Source of the DNA: Escarpia spicata
Taxonomy: Eukaryota > Annelida > Polychaeta > Sabellida > Siboglinidae
NCBI GenBank assembly: GCA_963995525.1
Contig: OZ023216.1
Location: 54,691,611-54,755,610, forward strand
DNA length: 64,000 nt
Direction of reading: 5' to 3'
Notes under the pieces: generated by a model
The model's database searches: none
What the model saw: only the letters and a program-made list of their open reading frames with translations
What the model was told of the DNA's origin: nothing
Shown: positions 43,859 through 55,799 of the stretch, in pieces
Numbering within the stretch: the stretch's first letter is position 1
How the letters are laid out: each line of letters starts with the position of its first letter
Translations under genes and position numbers: made by a program

Positions 43859-44826
43859 ACTGGGACCTATATTATTCTTAATATATATCAATGATTTAGA
43901 TGATTATATAACAAGCAATGTATTGAAATTTGTGGATGATTCAAAATTGTTTAGAAGCAATAAATGTGATGGAGATAGACAGCATTTACAAGATGATCTT
44001 GACAGGTTGATGAAATGGTCTAACAAATGGCAAATGTTGTTCAATTTTGGGAAATGTAAATGCCTCCTCCACACAGGACATGGGACGAAGATGTACAATA
44101 TACAATGGGGGGTTCTGTACTAAGTACTACTGCAAAAGAAAAGGACTTAGGGTTAACCATTAGTTCTGATATGAAGGTTTCAGAGCAGTGCGGTATGGCT
44201 GCTTCAAAGAGAAATAAAATCCTTGGATTAATTAGGCGAAACATAACGTATATGAAAAAAGAGCTAATAATACTGCTGTACAAAACAATAGTTAGGTCTC
44301 ATTTAGAATATTGTATTCAAGCGTGGAGGCCATATCGCAGGAAGAACATAGATATGCTAGAAAGAGTATAGAGGAGAGTAACTAAAATTATACAAAATCT
44401 GAGGCATCTTAGTTACGAAATACGCCTAAAAATGTGGTTTAACAACACTAGAGACCAGGAGATTGAGAGGAGATCAGATAGAAGTGTTTAAAATATTGAA
44501 TGGTTATGAAAATATTAATAGAAATGGTTTTTCTCAGTTAAGAAAGATAGAAGAACCAGAGGACATCAAGTTACATTAGTAAAGGAACAGTGTAGATTAG
44601 ATATAAGAAAGTTCTCATTCTCACAAAGGACTGTAAATGAATGGAACAGATTATCTCCTGATTGTGTTGGTGCTAGTAGCGTGAATGTTTAAAAAAAAAT
44701 TGGCACAAAAGGGCGGAATACACATAGATAAAAAGTACTGGACTCTCGATAAGCTAAAAGGCTTCCTTGTCCACCTGACATCTAGAGTTAATTTTCTGGA
44801 TGGCAATCTTGTTGAATCTTGTTATC
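43859..44826 (+). mobile_element. 5'-truncated LINE-3 family copy
   Basis: It follows the hAT-like element without a gap. It starts at GGGACCTATATTATTCTTAA, equivalent to the LINE at 56700-59345 just after its GVPQGSVLGP region. It carries FVDDSKLF where the family has FADDTKVF, then the C-terminal region in several frames, and ends with the same 3' UTR. Stops and indels are numerous. Confidence 0.88.
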
Positions 44827-45432
44827 ATCATTACATTATGAAACAATTGCACAGAAAATTAATATTGTGACTGTAACACATTCAGTGAAAACGTTAAAAC
44901 ATTGCAAGAGGCAAGAAAGTGAACAAACTAAATTATACACAAAAAGATGCCACGACTCAGTGAGAGATCAAAGACGAGAGCTCACAAAATTATCACTGAT
45001 CCAACACACGCTGTTTACCAGGTAATTCAGATATATCCGAGCTAACACAAATCGCTTCAGAGACAGTTTCTTCCCCCACGCCGTGGCTGCATTTATATTG
45101 CATTATCAGGGAATAAATATAAGCCTGAGCGACTGAAATTAATGGAATGTAATTTTGCCACATGTGATTTATTCTTCTTTTACGTGTTAATTTTATAGCT
45201 CAGCCTAGCAATGTTAATGGATAATTAACTTTTAGACAATTGTTCATATGACAGTATAATACATATTTGATGTGACTGTATGTTTTAACACGAACACACA
45301 TTCTAAATTGACATGTATTTTATGTTGATCATGGCAATGCTGTATCTGTATAATCTTTATATTTATAAGAGAAGTGAGAAAACAGGAATTTGTACACTTA
45401 TATAACAGACTCGAAGGGGTGACTCAGCTCAC
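44827..45432. other. No gene seen
   Basis: AT-rich sequence without a recognisable feature. Confidence 0.4.
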
Positions 45433-45539
45433 ACGACAATCCTCGATAGCCAAGTGGGCAGTTGCACTGTTCCGCACCAAATGCCCTGCCTCGGCCTGTG
45501 TCACGGTTCTCAGCAATGTCAAGAGACACGTCTTGAATC
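45433..45539 (-). CDS. Laminin EGF-like exon
   Basis: After TGTCTGTCCCCAG, 107 bases encode IQDVSLDIAENRDTGRGRAF, then GAEQCNCPLGYRGLS and the first base of a Cys codon, ending at T|GTGAGC. A short hydrophobic strand followed by EQCxCPxGYxGLSC is the typical join between a laminin IV (LamB) domain and a laminin EGF module, seen in perlecan and laminin alpha chains. The exon is open and spliced in plausible phase. Flanking exons are not found, so I do not assign a gene. The alternative is an isolated duplicated exon. Confidence 0.6.
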
Positions 45540-45566
45540 CTGGGGACAGACAGACAATGATATGTA

Positions 45567-45590
45567 TATATATAATATATATATATATAC

Positions 45591-45632
<42 letters not shown>
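45567..45632. repeat. TA microsatellite
   Basis: Near-pure TA/TG-interrupted tract of about 65 bp. Confidence 0.95.
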
Positions 45633-45636
<4 letters not shown>

Positions 45637-45805
45637 TTGCGGTGGTTTGTGGGCATTACACATATACAGTGGTATGTGGGACGTCGTCTTTCCCGTTGTC
45701 CAACAAGTTTCACATTATGTATATTTTCTTCACTTGGGTCGGTAATTATAAATATACTTCGATTTTAAGAAAAAAGTTGTTAATTAACTTAATATATATT
45801 TACAC

Positions 45806-45903
45806 TGTGGGATGTTACATTGTGGGACGTTTGTAGTGGCCTTGACCTTGAACCCTACCAAAGTCCCACAACACCATTATGTATATATACGTAACATCCC
45901 ACA
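45806..45903. mobile_element. 98-bp element with 13-bp inverted ends
   Basis: TGTGGGATGTTAC at 45806-45818 is the exact complement of GTAACATCCCACA at 45891-45903. It shares TGTGGGACGT words with the cluster at 49,835-50,002. Likely a very small non-autonomous element; no clear target duplication. Confidence 0.55.
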
Positions 45904-47400
45904 ATCCATGATAGAAGTGAATTGTGGTAGAATGTGCATGAACGTGTTTGGCTAAAACACGAACTTCTCTATTTTTATTTAATTGTCCTATCAAAAGTAT
46001 TATTTTAATAAATAATTAGTGTTTTTTAAGTTGGTCTCTGAGATTATTCATCTTTTAAATACAAATTTCTAGTGAATCATCATGTCCCAACAAACTATAT
46101 ATCACTTTCCTCAATACCATAATAACGTTTTTCACATAATATGTAGTTTTAAGATAAAGCTTTTAAATAAAGATAAAGCTCAAAAGATGACAAATTATAT
46201 TTTCGTGCCAAACATATATTATTCCCCGACCGATCTCGGCAATTTAAAAAAAAACATAAGTTATTAAATAACATATCAAATAGTAAAGTGACATATGTGG
46301 TCGCAAGTATGACCAAGTAATAAAATGCTGTTTATATACTACATAAAAGTCTTAAAACATTTTACAAAGGTAGTTTAACTCTGATTGCTACTTTAAAATC
46401 AACTGTGGCAGGCATTTCAATTTACTTTACGAGATATACTAGTCGAACAGACATTTGTTTTTGCTAATGGGTTTTCATAACATACACAAAATAATGTAAT
46501 GGATACGTAATCCAATTTTTATTACAAAGCACAAAAGTGATACAAGGATTAACATTTCACAGTTGTGCTAAAAAAAGTTTATGTCTCCTAAAACATTAAA
46601 ATAGGTTAACACATTTATCTTATGTCATTGTATATCTGTAATATATAGAGTTCTCCTTGTCCACGCCTTAACCTGCAAACTGGGATTCAGTTTCAGAGAG
46701 AACAAACAGTGTAGACAGGTAGACCTGGTGTTATTAACCATCACATAATTATCTTTCACCACAAAGTTCATGCAATACAATCCTTGTCCACATTTTTTAT
46801 TTATTTTAATCAAACTGTAGGCATACTTCAGTATTTTACACAATAAAACAGTACAGATGATAAATACATTTATTTTGTTGTAATAATTAATGATGACACA
46901 ACAATAAAAACTTTATTGCAAACATATTTTACTTTTACTCTGCTTGAAACGGTTTACTATGAGAAACAACTAGTTGTGTTATCAATAAAATACATAATAT
47001 TAATATAATACAGTAGGGTTTCAGAAAGGGTCCACGCTTTACTCTGGAACACAGGAAGGATAAGCTTATAAATATATACATATCCTGGTGTCATTAGCGT
47101 TAAACAATTAGCATACACCATTATAGTTCATGAAATACAATATTTGTTCACATCTTGTATTTCTTTTGAACAAATTTTACCGCCATGTCATTGGCGAAAC
47201 ACAAATTCGGCAGAAGGATATCAACGTTTTTCGTATTTTACTTTGCGCGTTCGTGGACATTTTAAAAAGACAAAACTATCTAAAGATAACAGATCAGATA
47301 TGTATGGAAATATATATACACATATTTTCATACACAATTAGAACACCTAAGTATATTCAGTGTGGTAAAAAACGTTGAATGCTGGCATAACTGTTTTGCC
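45904..47400. other. No gene seen
   Basis: AT-rich DNA. Blocks at 46,640-46,800 and 47,020-47,160 share a weak order of words (GGTGTxATTA, AGTTCATGxAATACAAT, GTxCACA), perhaps an old duplication. Confidence 0.4.
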
Positions 47401-47431
47401 CCTTTATTAAATATTGACCCACGTAACAACA

Positions 47432-47584
47432 TCATTTGTTCATCATATTCTGCAGTCGAGCAGTAATCTGTGCCTCCGTGCGTCCTTTTAGTATTCCCAG
47501 ATGCTTGTCTTTCAGGCGTCTTATGCATCTATAGCCGGGGAAGACACAATCTTTGATTTTGTTGCAGAATGCTGTCGTAATTAA
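47432..47584 (-). CDS. Candidate terminal exon, unknown gene
   Basis: After AGAGTCACTGCAG the frame reads LITTAFCNKIKDCVFPGYRC, then IRRLKDKHLGILKGRTEAQI, then TARLQNMMNK and a stop. An AATAAA signal lies 24 bases further on (47403-47408). The basic helical pattern ending in RT...I..RxxNMxxK recalls the C-terminal ends of some transposon-derived proteins, but I cannot name a family. It may join the small exon at 48254-48308, but the phase of this frame does not fit directly. Confidence 0.4.
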   Translation of the reverse strand, partial: LITTAFCNKIKDCVFPGYRCIRRLKDKHLGILKGRTEAQITARLQNMMNK

Positions 47585-48253
47585 CTGCAGTGACTCTTTG
47601 GTTCACGGGATTTGAGGTCCTAAAATAAATGTGATACAAAATAGTACGTCCAAATTACATGATGTTGTTATGTCCAACGGAAAGGCAGAGGAAGCATAGC
47701 GAATAACATTCTTTTGTTTTATGAAATACCAAAATGATCTTACTTATACAAAATACTGGCAAAAACATGTAGCAAATGGAGGATTGTTGATAGATTTTAT
47801 GCCAAGGATGGGCACCTGGAGGGGAGCAAGAGCGTCAAGTGCCTCCCCAGGATAGTGATATTTGTAAAACAAAACCCGTTTGAATGTGATCTGCAGAGTG
47901 GATGATAAGATAACATTTACATTTAGAAACCTCTTTGTTAAAAGGGTGACAGGAAATTGATTTGCTATGAATATGCTTATGGGCTCTGACGAGATATATA
48001 CTGAGATCACACTTCCTTATCCCATGAACAAGATGGTAACAGTCACACACCTGCGTCTGCGCCACATCTCTGCGGCCATTTTGAATGAGGCAGTAACCTA
48101 TCCATTCCATTTCCTTTTTTGACATAATATTATGTATGCACGGTAATTCAAAGAAGCATTGCCTATACAATAAATAGTTACTTCAAATAAACACTTCGAA
48201 CATCTGGATTAGTATATTACAACGCTTCAATAGTCTCAGAAAAACATGCTAAC
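47585..48253. other. Possible intron, no exon found
   Basis: No convincing coding segment on either strand. Confidence 0.35.
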
Positions 48254-48308
48254 CGTGTTTCCTTCGTGTTAATTTTGGTTGGAGAGATGCCATCATCGTC
48301 AGTGTTAT
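48254..48308 (-). CDS. Candidate small internal exon
   Basis: Between GTCATTATTTAG and CACG|GTTAGC, 55 bases are open in two frames, one reading NTDDDGISPTKINTKET. In phase it fits the candidate exon at 49644-49740. Product unknown. Confidence 0.3.
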
Positions 48309-48546
48309 CTAAATAATGACAAATTCATAAACTGAGTAAGAGATGCATGTAAACATACATTGTCTTAATGTTCACAATGCTGTCAAAGAAAAGTGTCAAT
48401 GAGAGCCACCATTGCTTAGTAGACACCAACAATATATGCAGCAGGTTGCACCAATATGGCAAATATAAATATTATACAGTTCAATTAAAAACAAGGACAC
48501 TACAAACACAAGTGACATGTTTTTTTTAAACTTGACTCACCATTCT

Positions 48547-48670
48547 TTGTTTTAATAATAATAATAATTTATTTATTTAGACACCATGCAAATTCGGGGC
48601 TAATGCCTTGTTCACAGGTGTTTAGGCCTACCATGTTGGCATCAATCTAAAACACATAAAATCGCATATA
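48547..48670 (-). mobile_element. 3' end of a LINE-2 family copy
   Basis: The minus strand ends AAACACCTGTGAACAAGGCA, then TAGCCCCGAATTTG, GGTGTCTAAATAAA and a TTATTATT tail, like LINE-2 at 17,350-17,420. A basic 89-codon frame just upstream (48818-49087) may belong to the same copy but is not recognisable. Confidence 0.75.
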
Positions 48671-49087
48671 GAGAGCTAAATAAATTACTGTTCGAAAAGT
48701 AAAAGTTAATAAGGCAACGTCCTAGTTATATAAATAAACTTGTGTATAGTAAAATTCCATGTAATGACATGATAAAGCAGAGTACTTAATAATAAAAACA
48801 CTGATTAATCAGAGTACTTAAAGTCTTAATAAAATAATGTTGTTCGCATGGTTGCCATCTATTTTAGCTTTCAAAGAGCAGTGCCAGTGGGTGTAAAGTA
48901 GGGCAGGGCGTCTGATAAAACTCGGAATGTAGAAGCCACAATTTTGACAACTATTGCTATAATGTGTTGTTTCATGTCTTAGACTTTGTAACTCGGTAGC
49001 GCGCAGATGCAGTGGAATTTTACCTAAACATTTTGGTCTCACAGGTAACCCAGGCGGCAGTACAGCGAAATGATTAATCATTGTCAA

Positions 49088-49620
49088 GTCACAAGGTGTT
49101 TACAAATCTGTGGTCAGGTTTCACATTCATTCAACAGAAATGTCGCATGTAAATCCCGTTATTGGCAAAAAGGCCCACAGACCCAACCCTCCCTCTGGAT
49201 TTTGCACAAAAACATGAGCTACGAATGTCGTTTAAGCAACGTAAATTAGTTTGGCAATCTATTAGTTTATGATTGCACTATATATTATATTATTTATAGC
49301 CGTTTAAAATAATTTTAACAACGTCATTCTCGCATGTAAACTATATAACTACATATGTTTGCCTAATATCGATTAAATGCTTGTGAATGATTTAAAATAG
49401 CGACTTGTTGCGCAAATCTCGTTAAGCTTTGCATGACAAAAACTGACAGTCAATTAATTAAAACGTTAATGTTGCTAGCGTTCAATATATTTGCTGAGGC
49501 TGCTGCAATAGTTCAAACAGATTTACCAACTAGTCTAACCTAATGACTGCAAACTTTTCTTAATATAAATTGTTCGGGCAAGACTGCAGTTATTCACATA
49601 TGTAATCATTAAACAAATAC
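49088..49620. other. No gene seen
   Basis: AT-rich sequence without a recognisable feature. Confidence 0.4.
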
Positions 49621-49643
49621 TGTTAAACGACATGTATGCTTAC

Positions 49644-49740
49644 CATTCCTATCCGCCGGCTTTTTGTCACCATCTTTCCATTTTCCCGCGTAATGCCTAC
49701 CGAGTCCCTTGCGAAGGGTCACCTTTGACCTTCGACCCTT
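49644..49740 (-). CDS. Candidate exon in a CpG-rich patch
   Basis: Between CACCCACAG and AATG|GTAAGC, one frame reads KGRRSKVTLRKGLGRHYAGK, then WKDGDKKPADRN. A second frame holds a Met start (MVTKSRRIGM) that also runs into the exon at 48254. The strong donor and the CpG-rich setting suggest the 5' end of a transcript on the minus strand. Product unknown, and the choice of frame is open. Confidence 0.3.
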
Positions 49741-49834
49741 CTGTGGGTGTAGCGGCTACGAGCGGCGCCAACTCGTTTCCAGTCGACGATTACAATCGAT
49801 GGTAGCGCCATCTACATTAGCTAATGCGAACCAA

Positions 49835-50002
49835 ACAATCCCACAGTGCTGTGGGATTGTATTACGTAGAAATTAGCATACATCTATTTACAGTCAAATG
49901 GGCGTCGCACAACGCAACATGGGTTGTGGGACGTTTTCAACGTCCCACAATGTTGGCCAACGTCCCACAACGTGAGTAGCGGGCTTACAGAACGTCCCAC
50001 AA
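49835..50002. promoter_or_regulatory. Palindrome plus four ACGTCCCACAA motifs
   Basis: ACAATCCCACAG-TG-CTGTGGGATTGT is a perfect 12-bp-arm palindrome at 49835-49860. TTGTGGGACGT at 49924 and its complement at 49940, 49960 and 49992 follow. The block lies just upstream of the candidate minus-strand exon and could be a promoter with a repeated factor site, or an inverted-repeat element related to 45806-45903. Confidence 0.45.
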
Positions 50003-50016
50003 CCCGGTGAATATAA

Positions 50017-50021
<5 letters not shown>

Positions 50022-50054
<33 letters not shown>

Positions 50055-50055
50055 G
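50022..50055. repeat. TA microsatellite
   Basis: Near-pure TA tract beside the motif cluster. Confidence 0.9.
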
Positions 50056-50239
50056 GTCAGTTATCACGAAACGTTCACAACATTTTTGTCTGATATAATC
50101 ATTACAAAAATATACAGCACGGTATTGTAATGGTGTTTATGGCAACCGTCTCGGTGAAAGGTGTCAAGGGAACCCAATTTTTATGTGAGTATCTCCATAA
50201 CTATGGCCGATATAGTGAAATAAAGGGTATTTTTCACCA

Positions 50240-50400
50240 TTTCACCATTTCAGTCATTTCTTGTTGCACCGCACAAACATGGTCCATTGAAACTTTTCAC
50301 CAGTTAGCCTACATCTGTCTTGGTGAAAGACTTTGCCTGGGACACTGGGACAGTGTAACAGATGCTTGGATTCAATAGTTCTTTGAAAATTGTTTGAACT
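50240..50400 (-). mobile_element. Inner block of the hAT-like element, inverted copy
   Basis: The minus strand matches 43,377-43,520, with words AAGAACTATTGAATCCAAGC, ATCTGTTACACTGTCCCAG and TGTGCGGTGCAACAAGAAAT. It lacks the TACTTG-rich ends. Confidence 0.75.
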
Positions 50401-51410
50401 GTCTACCCCAAAAGTGGACAATACAGGGGTGAGACCACATTAGATTTCCCCATAGGTGGCCATTATAACGTTTCCTTCATTTCCTGTAAATTTTAACCAA
50501 CTGTTTTCTTTAAATTTCTACACCATATTTACTCTCTATTCATACACATGCTGTGCAAAATTCGTAAAAATTCTCATACCTCAATTTTCCATAAACCACT
50601 TTCAAACCAGACACCCCTTCATTTCTGCTAGAACCAGACAATGATTTGCCCTAATGACATCATACAGCCAAATGACACCTGTGTCTATACGCAGAAAAGC
50701 ACAATTTGACAACTGTCATAATTTGACAGCTCTGGTACCACGCTGCAGAAAAACATAATTTCTACTCAATCAACACTATACAAGAACTCTCAGAAATTCA
50801 CCCAACCTGCATAATGCCATTTCTATTGGGAACTCTGTCGGTGGGTAATGGCGGACGAATCCTTAATGTGGTCTTACCCCAAATAGATTCGCCGAATACT
50901 GCAAATCTTCACAAAAGTGACACAGTGCTGATGCAACACATACATCCCGAACTAGGCACCCATCTGCTGAGGAACAATCTCTACTCTGCCATGAATAACA
51001 TATATCAACAGGAACTCGGACCCATACCATAACATACTGAATTGACCACAAAGAGAGGTTTGACTGTGCACAGCTTCAAATCCAGGCTGTTCTACATATC
51101 TATGGCATATATATGCCGAAGGAAAAAGAACTACGTCTGGGATAACATGATTCTAGTTTTGACATATTGTCTGGTTGCACAAACGTGCACAAGGTCCGTT
51201 TTTTGGTACCTCTGTCTGAAAATCTGACGCCACCTTGTCTTCTCCTCCAATCATATGCACCGATTTGCATGTGCCATATGCATTGTAGGATTTATATTTT
51301 GCAATTCCTCTCACACTTTGATGATATATTTAGTAATAATTTATGTTTTTATGATTAGGACTTAGTTTGCTGATTGCATGAACTGTAAGATAGCATAACA
51401 CTCAAGAGAC
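50401..51410. other. No supported gene
   Basis: A 72-codon plus frame at 50814-51032 (VGNGGRILNVVLPQIDSPNT and onward) looks protein-like and may be a transposon-derived fragment, but I cannot support a family. Confidence 0.35.
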
Positions 51411-52757
51411 CAGACCTGGGGCTGAGTACATTTTCATGAGTATGAGTACTATGAAGATGGATGAGTACGAATACATTGCTGAGTATGAGTACAAGTACAT
51501 TCTCACGAGTACGAGTAAAAGTACAAATACATTAAAAAAAAAAAATATTAACACATTTTACATTTTATTAATTAATCTAATTTATATAACTCAGCACAAG
51601 TGAATATGCAATGGCAGTTGATTGATTTTTGTTGATATTATAAGTTTGTAATTTACATTTTCTGATCGTAGATTACTGGTTTTAGAGAGAGTTAGCACAT
51701 GTCCATATAACAGGCTCAAAATCCCCTTTGGACTTTTTAGTCAGGCTGCAGGCACCGGATTATACTAGTGTAGGAGGCAGTCTCACTTGAGCCACCTTAC
51801 CTCTACAGAGGAAGACTGGCAGTTCTTGTTCTTAGCAGTTAGCACTGTCAGCCAAGAGGCATAATCGCCATTAGCCGTAAAAACACTGCTGGACAATAAA
51901 CCTTGGTGGACTTCTGATGCTGCATATTACACATGCAGCATCAGAAGTTTTATACTGAATATTTCTGTTACTTTGGATTGAATAAATTTTTACTTAATAC
52001 AACCGTAGTTCACATTCATTCACATTAAACAACTGTTATTAGCCACTAAGTTTCCTAAATAGTTTTGTATAAAGAGGTACACACTGTAAAGATTATTAAT
52101 TTTGTTGGTCTTACTGAAACGTCCTATTACCAAATGTGTGGTTACCAGATCTTTAAAAATGACCATTAATTCTGATTATTTTGAATAGTTTTACCCAAAT
52201 GTCCGATTACTGAAATGTCCAATTACCGAAATGTCTCATTACCAAAATGTCTGTTGCCCAACTGTCCATGGCCAAAGTATCCTTTAATCCTTTACCAAAA
52301 CTTCTGGCTACCCTCCTGACTACATCAAAGGTATTTCCTGTCTAACTGGTGGGTTAACTGCTAACTTTATGGACATCCTGGTAGCTTAGTTAAACAAACA
52401 GGTTGATGGTCTGAACAGATAGCCTACAATTATTGTTTGCTTAACAGGGTGTTTCTGACTGGAAAAAGATTCTGTCTGTTGCCATGTTTGGGTATCATAG
52501 TCATGGTTGTCAGAGAATGAGGGTGTACTATGTGTAGGGATGGTAAGGTGGTATTCTATCAGAAATAACACAGTATTTAAACAATAGTTGAACATTTAAA
52601 TATTTCAGGAAAGTTTCATTTTACAACTACAAATAATATATTTTCCTTAAGTACTCAGATGTACTCGTAAAATCTGTGTACAATGAGTACGAGTCCATGA
52701 TCCATAAGTTTTATGAATACGAGTACTTCAATAATGTACTCGAGTACTTGAGTACCG
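51411..52757. mobile_element. hAT-like element with GAGTAC-rich ends, degraded
   Basis: The left end is CAGACCTGGGGCTGAGTAC followed by GAGTAC/GAGTATGAG words. The right subterminal region (52,650-52,757) has ACTCGAGTACTTGAGTAC words in inverse sense. The right terminal bases are not recognisable. No transposase is visible inside. A 17-bp repeat of AAATGTCCxATTACC lies at 52,190-52,265. Confidence 0.55.
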
Positions 52758-54061
52758 AAATGTTTTTAGTGAAACAGCATCAGTGATTTATACATTCATA
52801 TTATATGACTGCTTGTGTAATTTACATTTGTTGACTTATATATTAAGCACTGCTGCATTAGAAACAACCATTCATTTATGTTATTGTGTGAGAGGAATTA
52901 TATTATTATGTAAATTGATTATGTACGATTGTTACTGTGTTGCAAATATTGCACAAATAAATGTTGTTAGAAAAGTTAACCACACAGTAAAACAGTATTA
53001 TTCAGATGCATAGATCATAACATTGTGATATTTTAAATATTTGACAGAATGTATTATTTCTCAAAGTTAACTTTGAAATAAAATATAACTTTTCTGAACA
53101 TAAATGGGCTTCTTTTCCACCTTAAACAGGAATAGCATCATTTGACTTGGAAAATGCATTATTTGACATTGTATTTTTCTGAAACAGAATTTTGAAACAG
53201 AAAATCAGTGTACCTACGGGTATACATGCATCACGTATATTTACTGTTAATTATTGGTAATTTCAGGGATTCCACATGAATGTTATTAATTTGCCAGTGT
53301 ACCATGTTATAATGCATAAAGTTAGTATCTGGCCACATATTCATACATGTTTTAAATTTATTTATATTTCAAACGGACATCTGTGTTTAATTTGGATTAA
53401 ATTGGTATTGAAAACACAGTTGCATACATACGCACACAATTACTTCGCTCCTACTTTTTTAATTTGGCTCCTAAAAAATGTAGATAGGAACCAGTTGGCC
53501 CCTAGACCAACAAAATAACTTAGAGGGCTGCTATGGGCCCGCTACCGTCGCGTGCCGAGTGTAGGCGGAGAAACTGGACAAAGCGTAATCTGGGCCCGCC
53601 ACATCGGATCCCCGTGGCCGTGGGCTGTGGGTTGTCAACTTGTTATTCTAATAGGCATGTTGTGTGATTTTGTTTCACGAATACTACATTAATTAGTTAT
53701 ATTTCACGTGTAGTTTCTAAACTGGTTGACGTATATTGTATTACTTACTTGACAGGCATAGCAGATTTCCGATGTCAATAAACACTATTCCAGATATCCA
53801 GTGTTATTTGTGACCAATTCCTCGCAAGAATGCGACGTGAAATTTACCCAACAAACGGTGGCGCCACCTCACGGTGTCTGTATTATCGCGTCAACGGCAA
53901 AACATCATCGCAGAGCTACTAGAGTACTGACCTCACGCGGACAGTTTGAAAAGACCTTTTAGCCAATGGGGTATACCTAATAATATTACCTATAAATCGG
54001 GTATGAACATGTTTTTTTGACGGATTATTGACAAAAGGCGTGACCAGAAAAAAGGGGCATG
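52758..54061. other. No gene seen
   Basis: AT-rich DNA. A block near 53,440-53,510 with GGCTCCTAAAAAATGTAG and GGCCCCTAGACC words may be the end of another DNA element. Confidence 0.4.
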
Positions 54062-54106
54062 AGTGATCAGTCCCATCGTCACCGGTGACGATGGGGACTG
54101 ATCACT
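54062..54106. repeat. Near-perfect 45-bp palindrome without loop
   Basis: AGTGATCAGTCCCATCGTCACC is followed at once by its reverse complement with one extra G. The centre is CACCGGTG. Such a structure can extrude as a cruciform or fold as an RNA hairpin. Confidence 0.9.
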
Positions 54107-54606
54107 TGGGCAACTGAGAGTTACACCTAACAGCATGATCGCGTGTGATTGTGACATAATTAAAATGTGCCGAGTCTCATAATTTTATATGTTATTTGTT
54201 ACACATTATAAAGAAGACAACTTGATTTCTTTGGTTGGATATCGGATCAATATTATAATAAATATAACGGAAATGTTACCCCCATTCGATGTCACATTCT
54301 GCAACCCCACCCAATTGACTACATATTTATGTCTGATCCGATACGATGCTGGGCATGTGAGTAGGGCATACGATGTGTGTGTGCTACCAACATGGTCACG
54401 AAAGCGTTTAAATTTGCCCCATCCCACCCAACATAAAAGTTTAAGCCTGAGCATTCGTAACCATGTGAATAAAGCACTTGAATATACGACGTAATGATCA
54501 TCCAGTCATCCATCATTGGTAGGTCTAATTTAAGATATGTCAAGTCGAACCAAAGACAACACAATCCACATTTCGATGGTTTGGTCGAAGCCGTTGAAAC
54601 GAGTGA

Positions 54607-54608
<2 letters not shown>

Positions 54609-54664
<56 letters not shown>
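54609..54664. repeat. AT microsatellite, 28 units
   Basis: Uninterrupted AT dinucleotides. Confidence 0.97.
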
Positions 54665-54666
<2 letters not shown>

Positions 54667-54939
54667 TAAAGGTGTCAGTTTGTTTAACGAAGGTGTATAA
54701 ATATAGTACAAAAGGCCTAATATACATGCCGATGGCAACGGCAAACCTTGACGTACGGCAATTGTAAGCGGCATAAATAAAAATTGCTCTAATTGGAATT
54801 GTGAGCGCCTGGAACACATACGGCGGCAAACAGCTCGAATGCAAAACTGCTCGACGGCAAAAACGTCGAGAATCGAAACAAAGGCGATTTTCTAAAAATT
54901 GCCGCTCGGCAAATTTACTTTTTGGCCAATAAGCGCGCA

Positions 54940-55020
54940 CGCATGCACACACGCACGCATGTTCGCACACACACACATACACACGCACGCACGCACGCGC
55001 GCGCGTGCATATACATACGT
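54940..55020. repeat. ACGC/CACA microsatellite
   Basis: Mixed ACGC, CACA and GCGC units. The open frames across it are artefacts of the repeat. Confidence 0.9.
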
Positions 55021-55254
55021 ACATTTTATCGACGGTTATACAACGTCGCAAGGTGGGCAAGAGGGGGGGGGGGGCGAGGTGCTAGTGAAATGGTGCGGGT
55101 AACCTCCTCCTTCAACAGCTAGATCGATGCTAAGGTGGTTGTGACGTATAAAGGGTAGTCCAGTCGACCCCTCACCGTCAGTCGGAGTACGGACGAAGTG
55201 AACGAGGACGCGCGCAATAACGTCGGGAGCACCAAGTCGCGTCACTGGCGTCTT

Positions 55255-55385
55255 TGCGGTAACGAACAAACATTCACGCTCACATTTAATGAGGAGGGGG
55301 GGGGGGGGCAGAACATTAATTATGTCTGAATCCCCCACGGGAAAAATTCCAGGGGGAAGTTGCCCCCCGATCGCGCGCCTATGGT
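55255..55385 (+). repeat. Dispersed repeat S, copy 2
   Basis: Partner of 6735-6835. It contains a G-run of about 12 near 55,297-55,309. Confidence 0.55.
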
Positions 55386-55462
55386 ATGTTTTATTTTAGT
55401 TTTATTTTATTATATATGCTATATGTATACGCCGCACGCACACATAGACACCCGCGCACACA

Positions 55463-55599
<137 letters not shown>

Positions 55600-55799
55600 A
55601 CAAACACACAAACACGCACACGATAATGCACAATCAGACATACACGCACGCATGGGTACATACACGAACGCACTCTCATACAAAAACACACACAAGCACA
55701 AACAAAAACACGAATCACACAAGCACAAACAAAAACACGAATCACACAAACACACGCGCGAGCGCACACACACACACACGCGCGCGCGCGTTTGCGCGC

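Noticed and set aside
45374..45768. Tyr-Ile repeat proteins
   Set aside because: TA microsatellite read through; only the minus-strand exon at 45433-45539 has domain support.
47835..48170. 111-codon minus frame with several Cys
   Set aside because: No recognisable Cys spacing, no splice support, and it overlaps another random frame.
55036..55338. A gypsy C-terminal relic (TRLGAPDVIARVL resembles RLAAPDVASPVL)
   Set aside because: The match is under 15 residues and the surrounding sequence shows no integrase.
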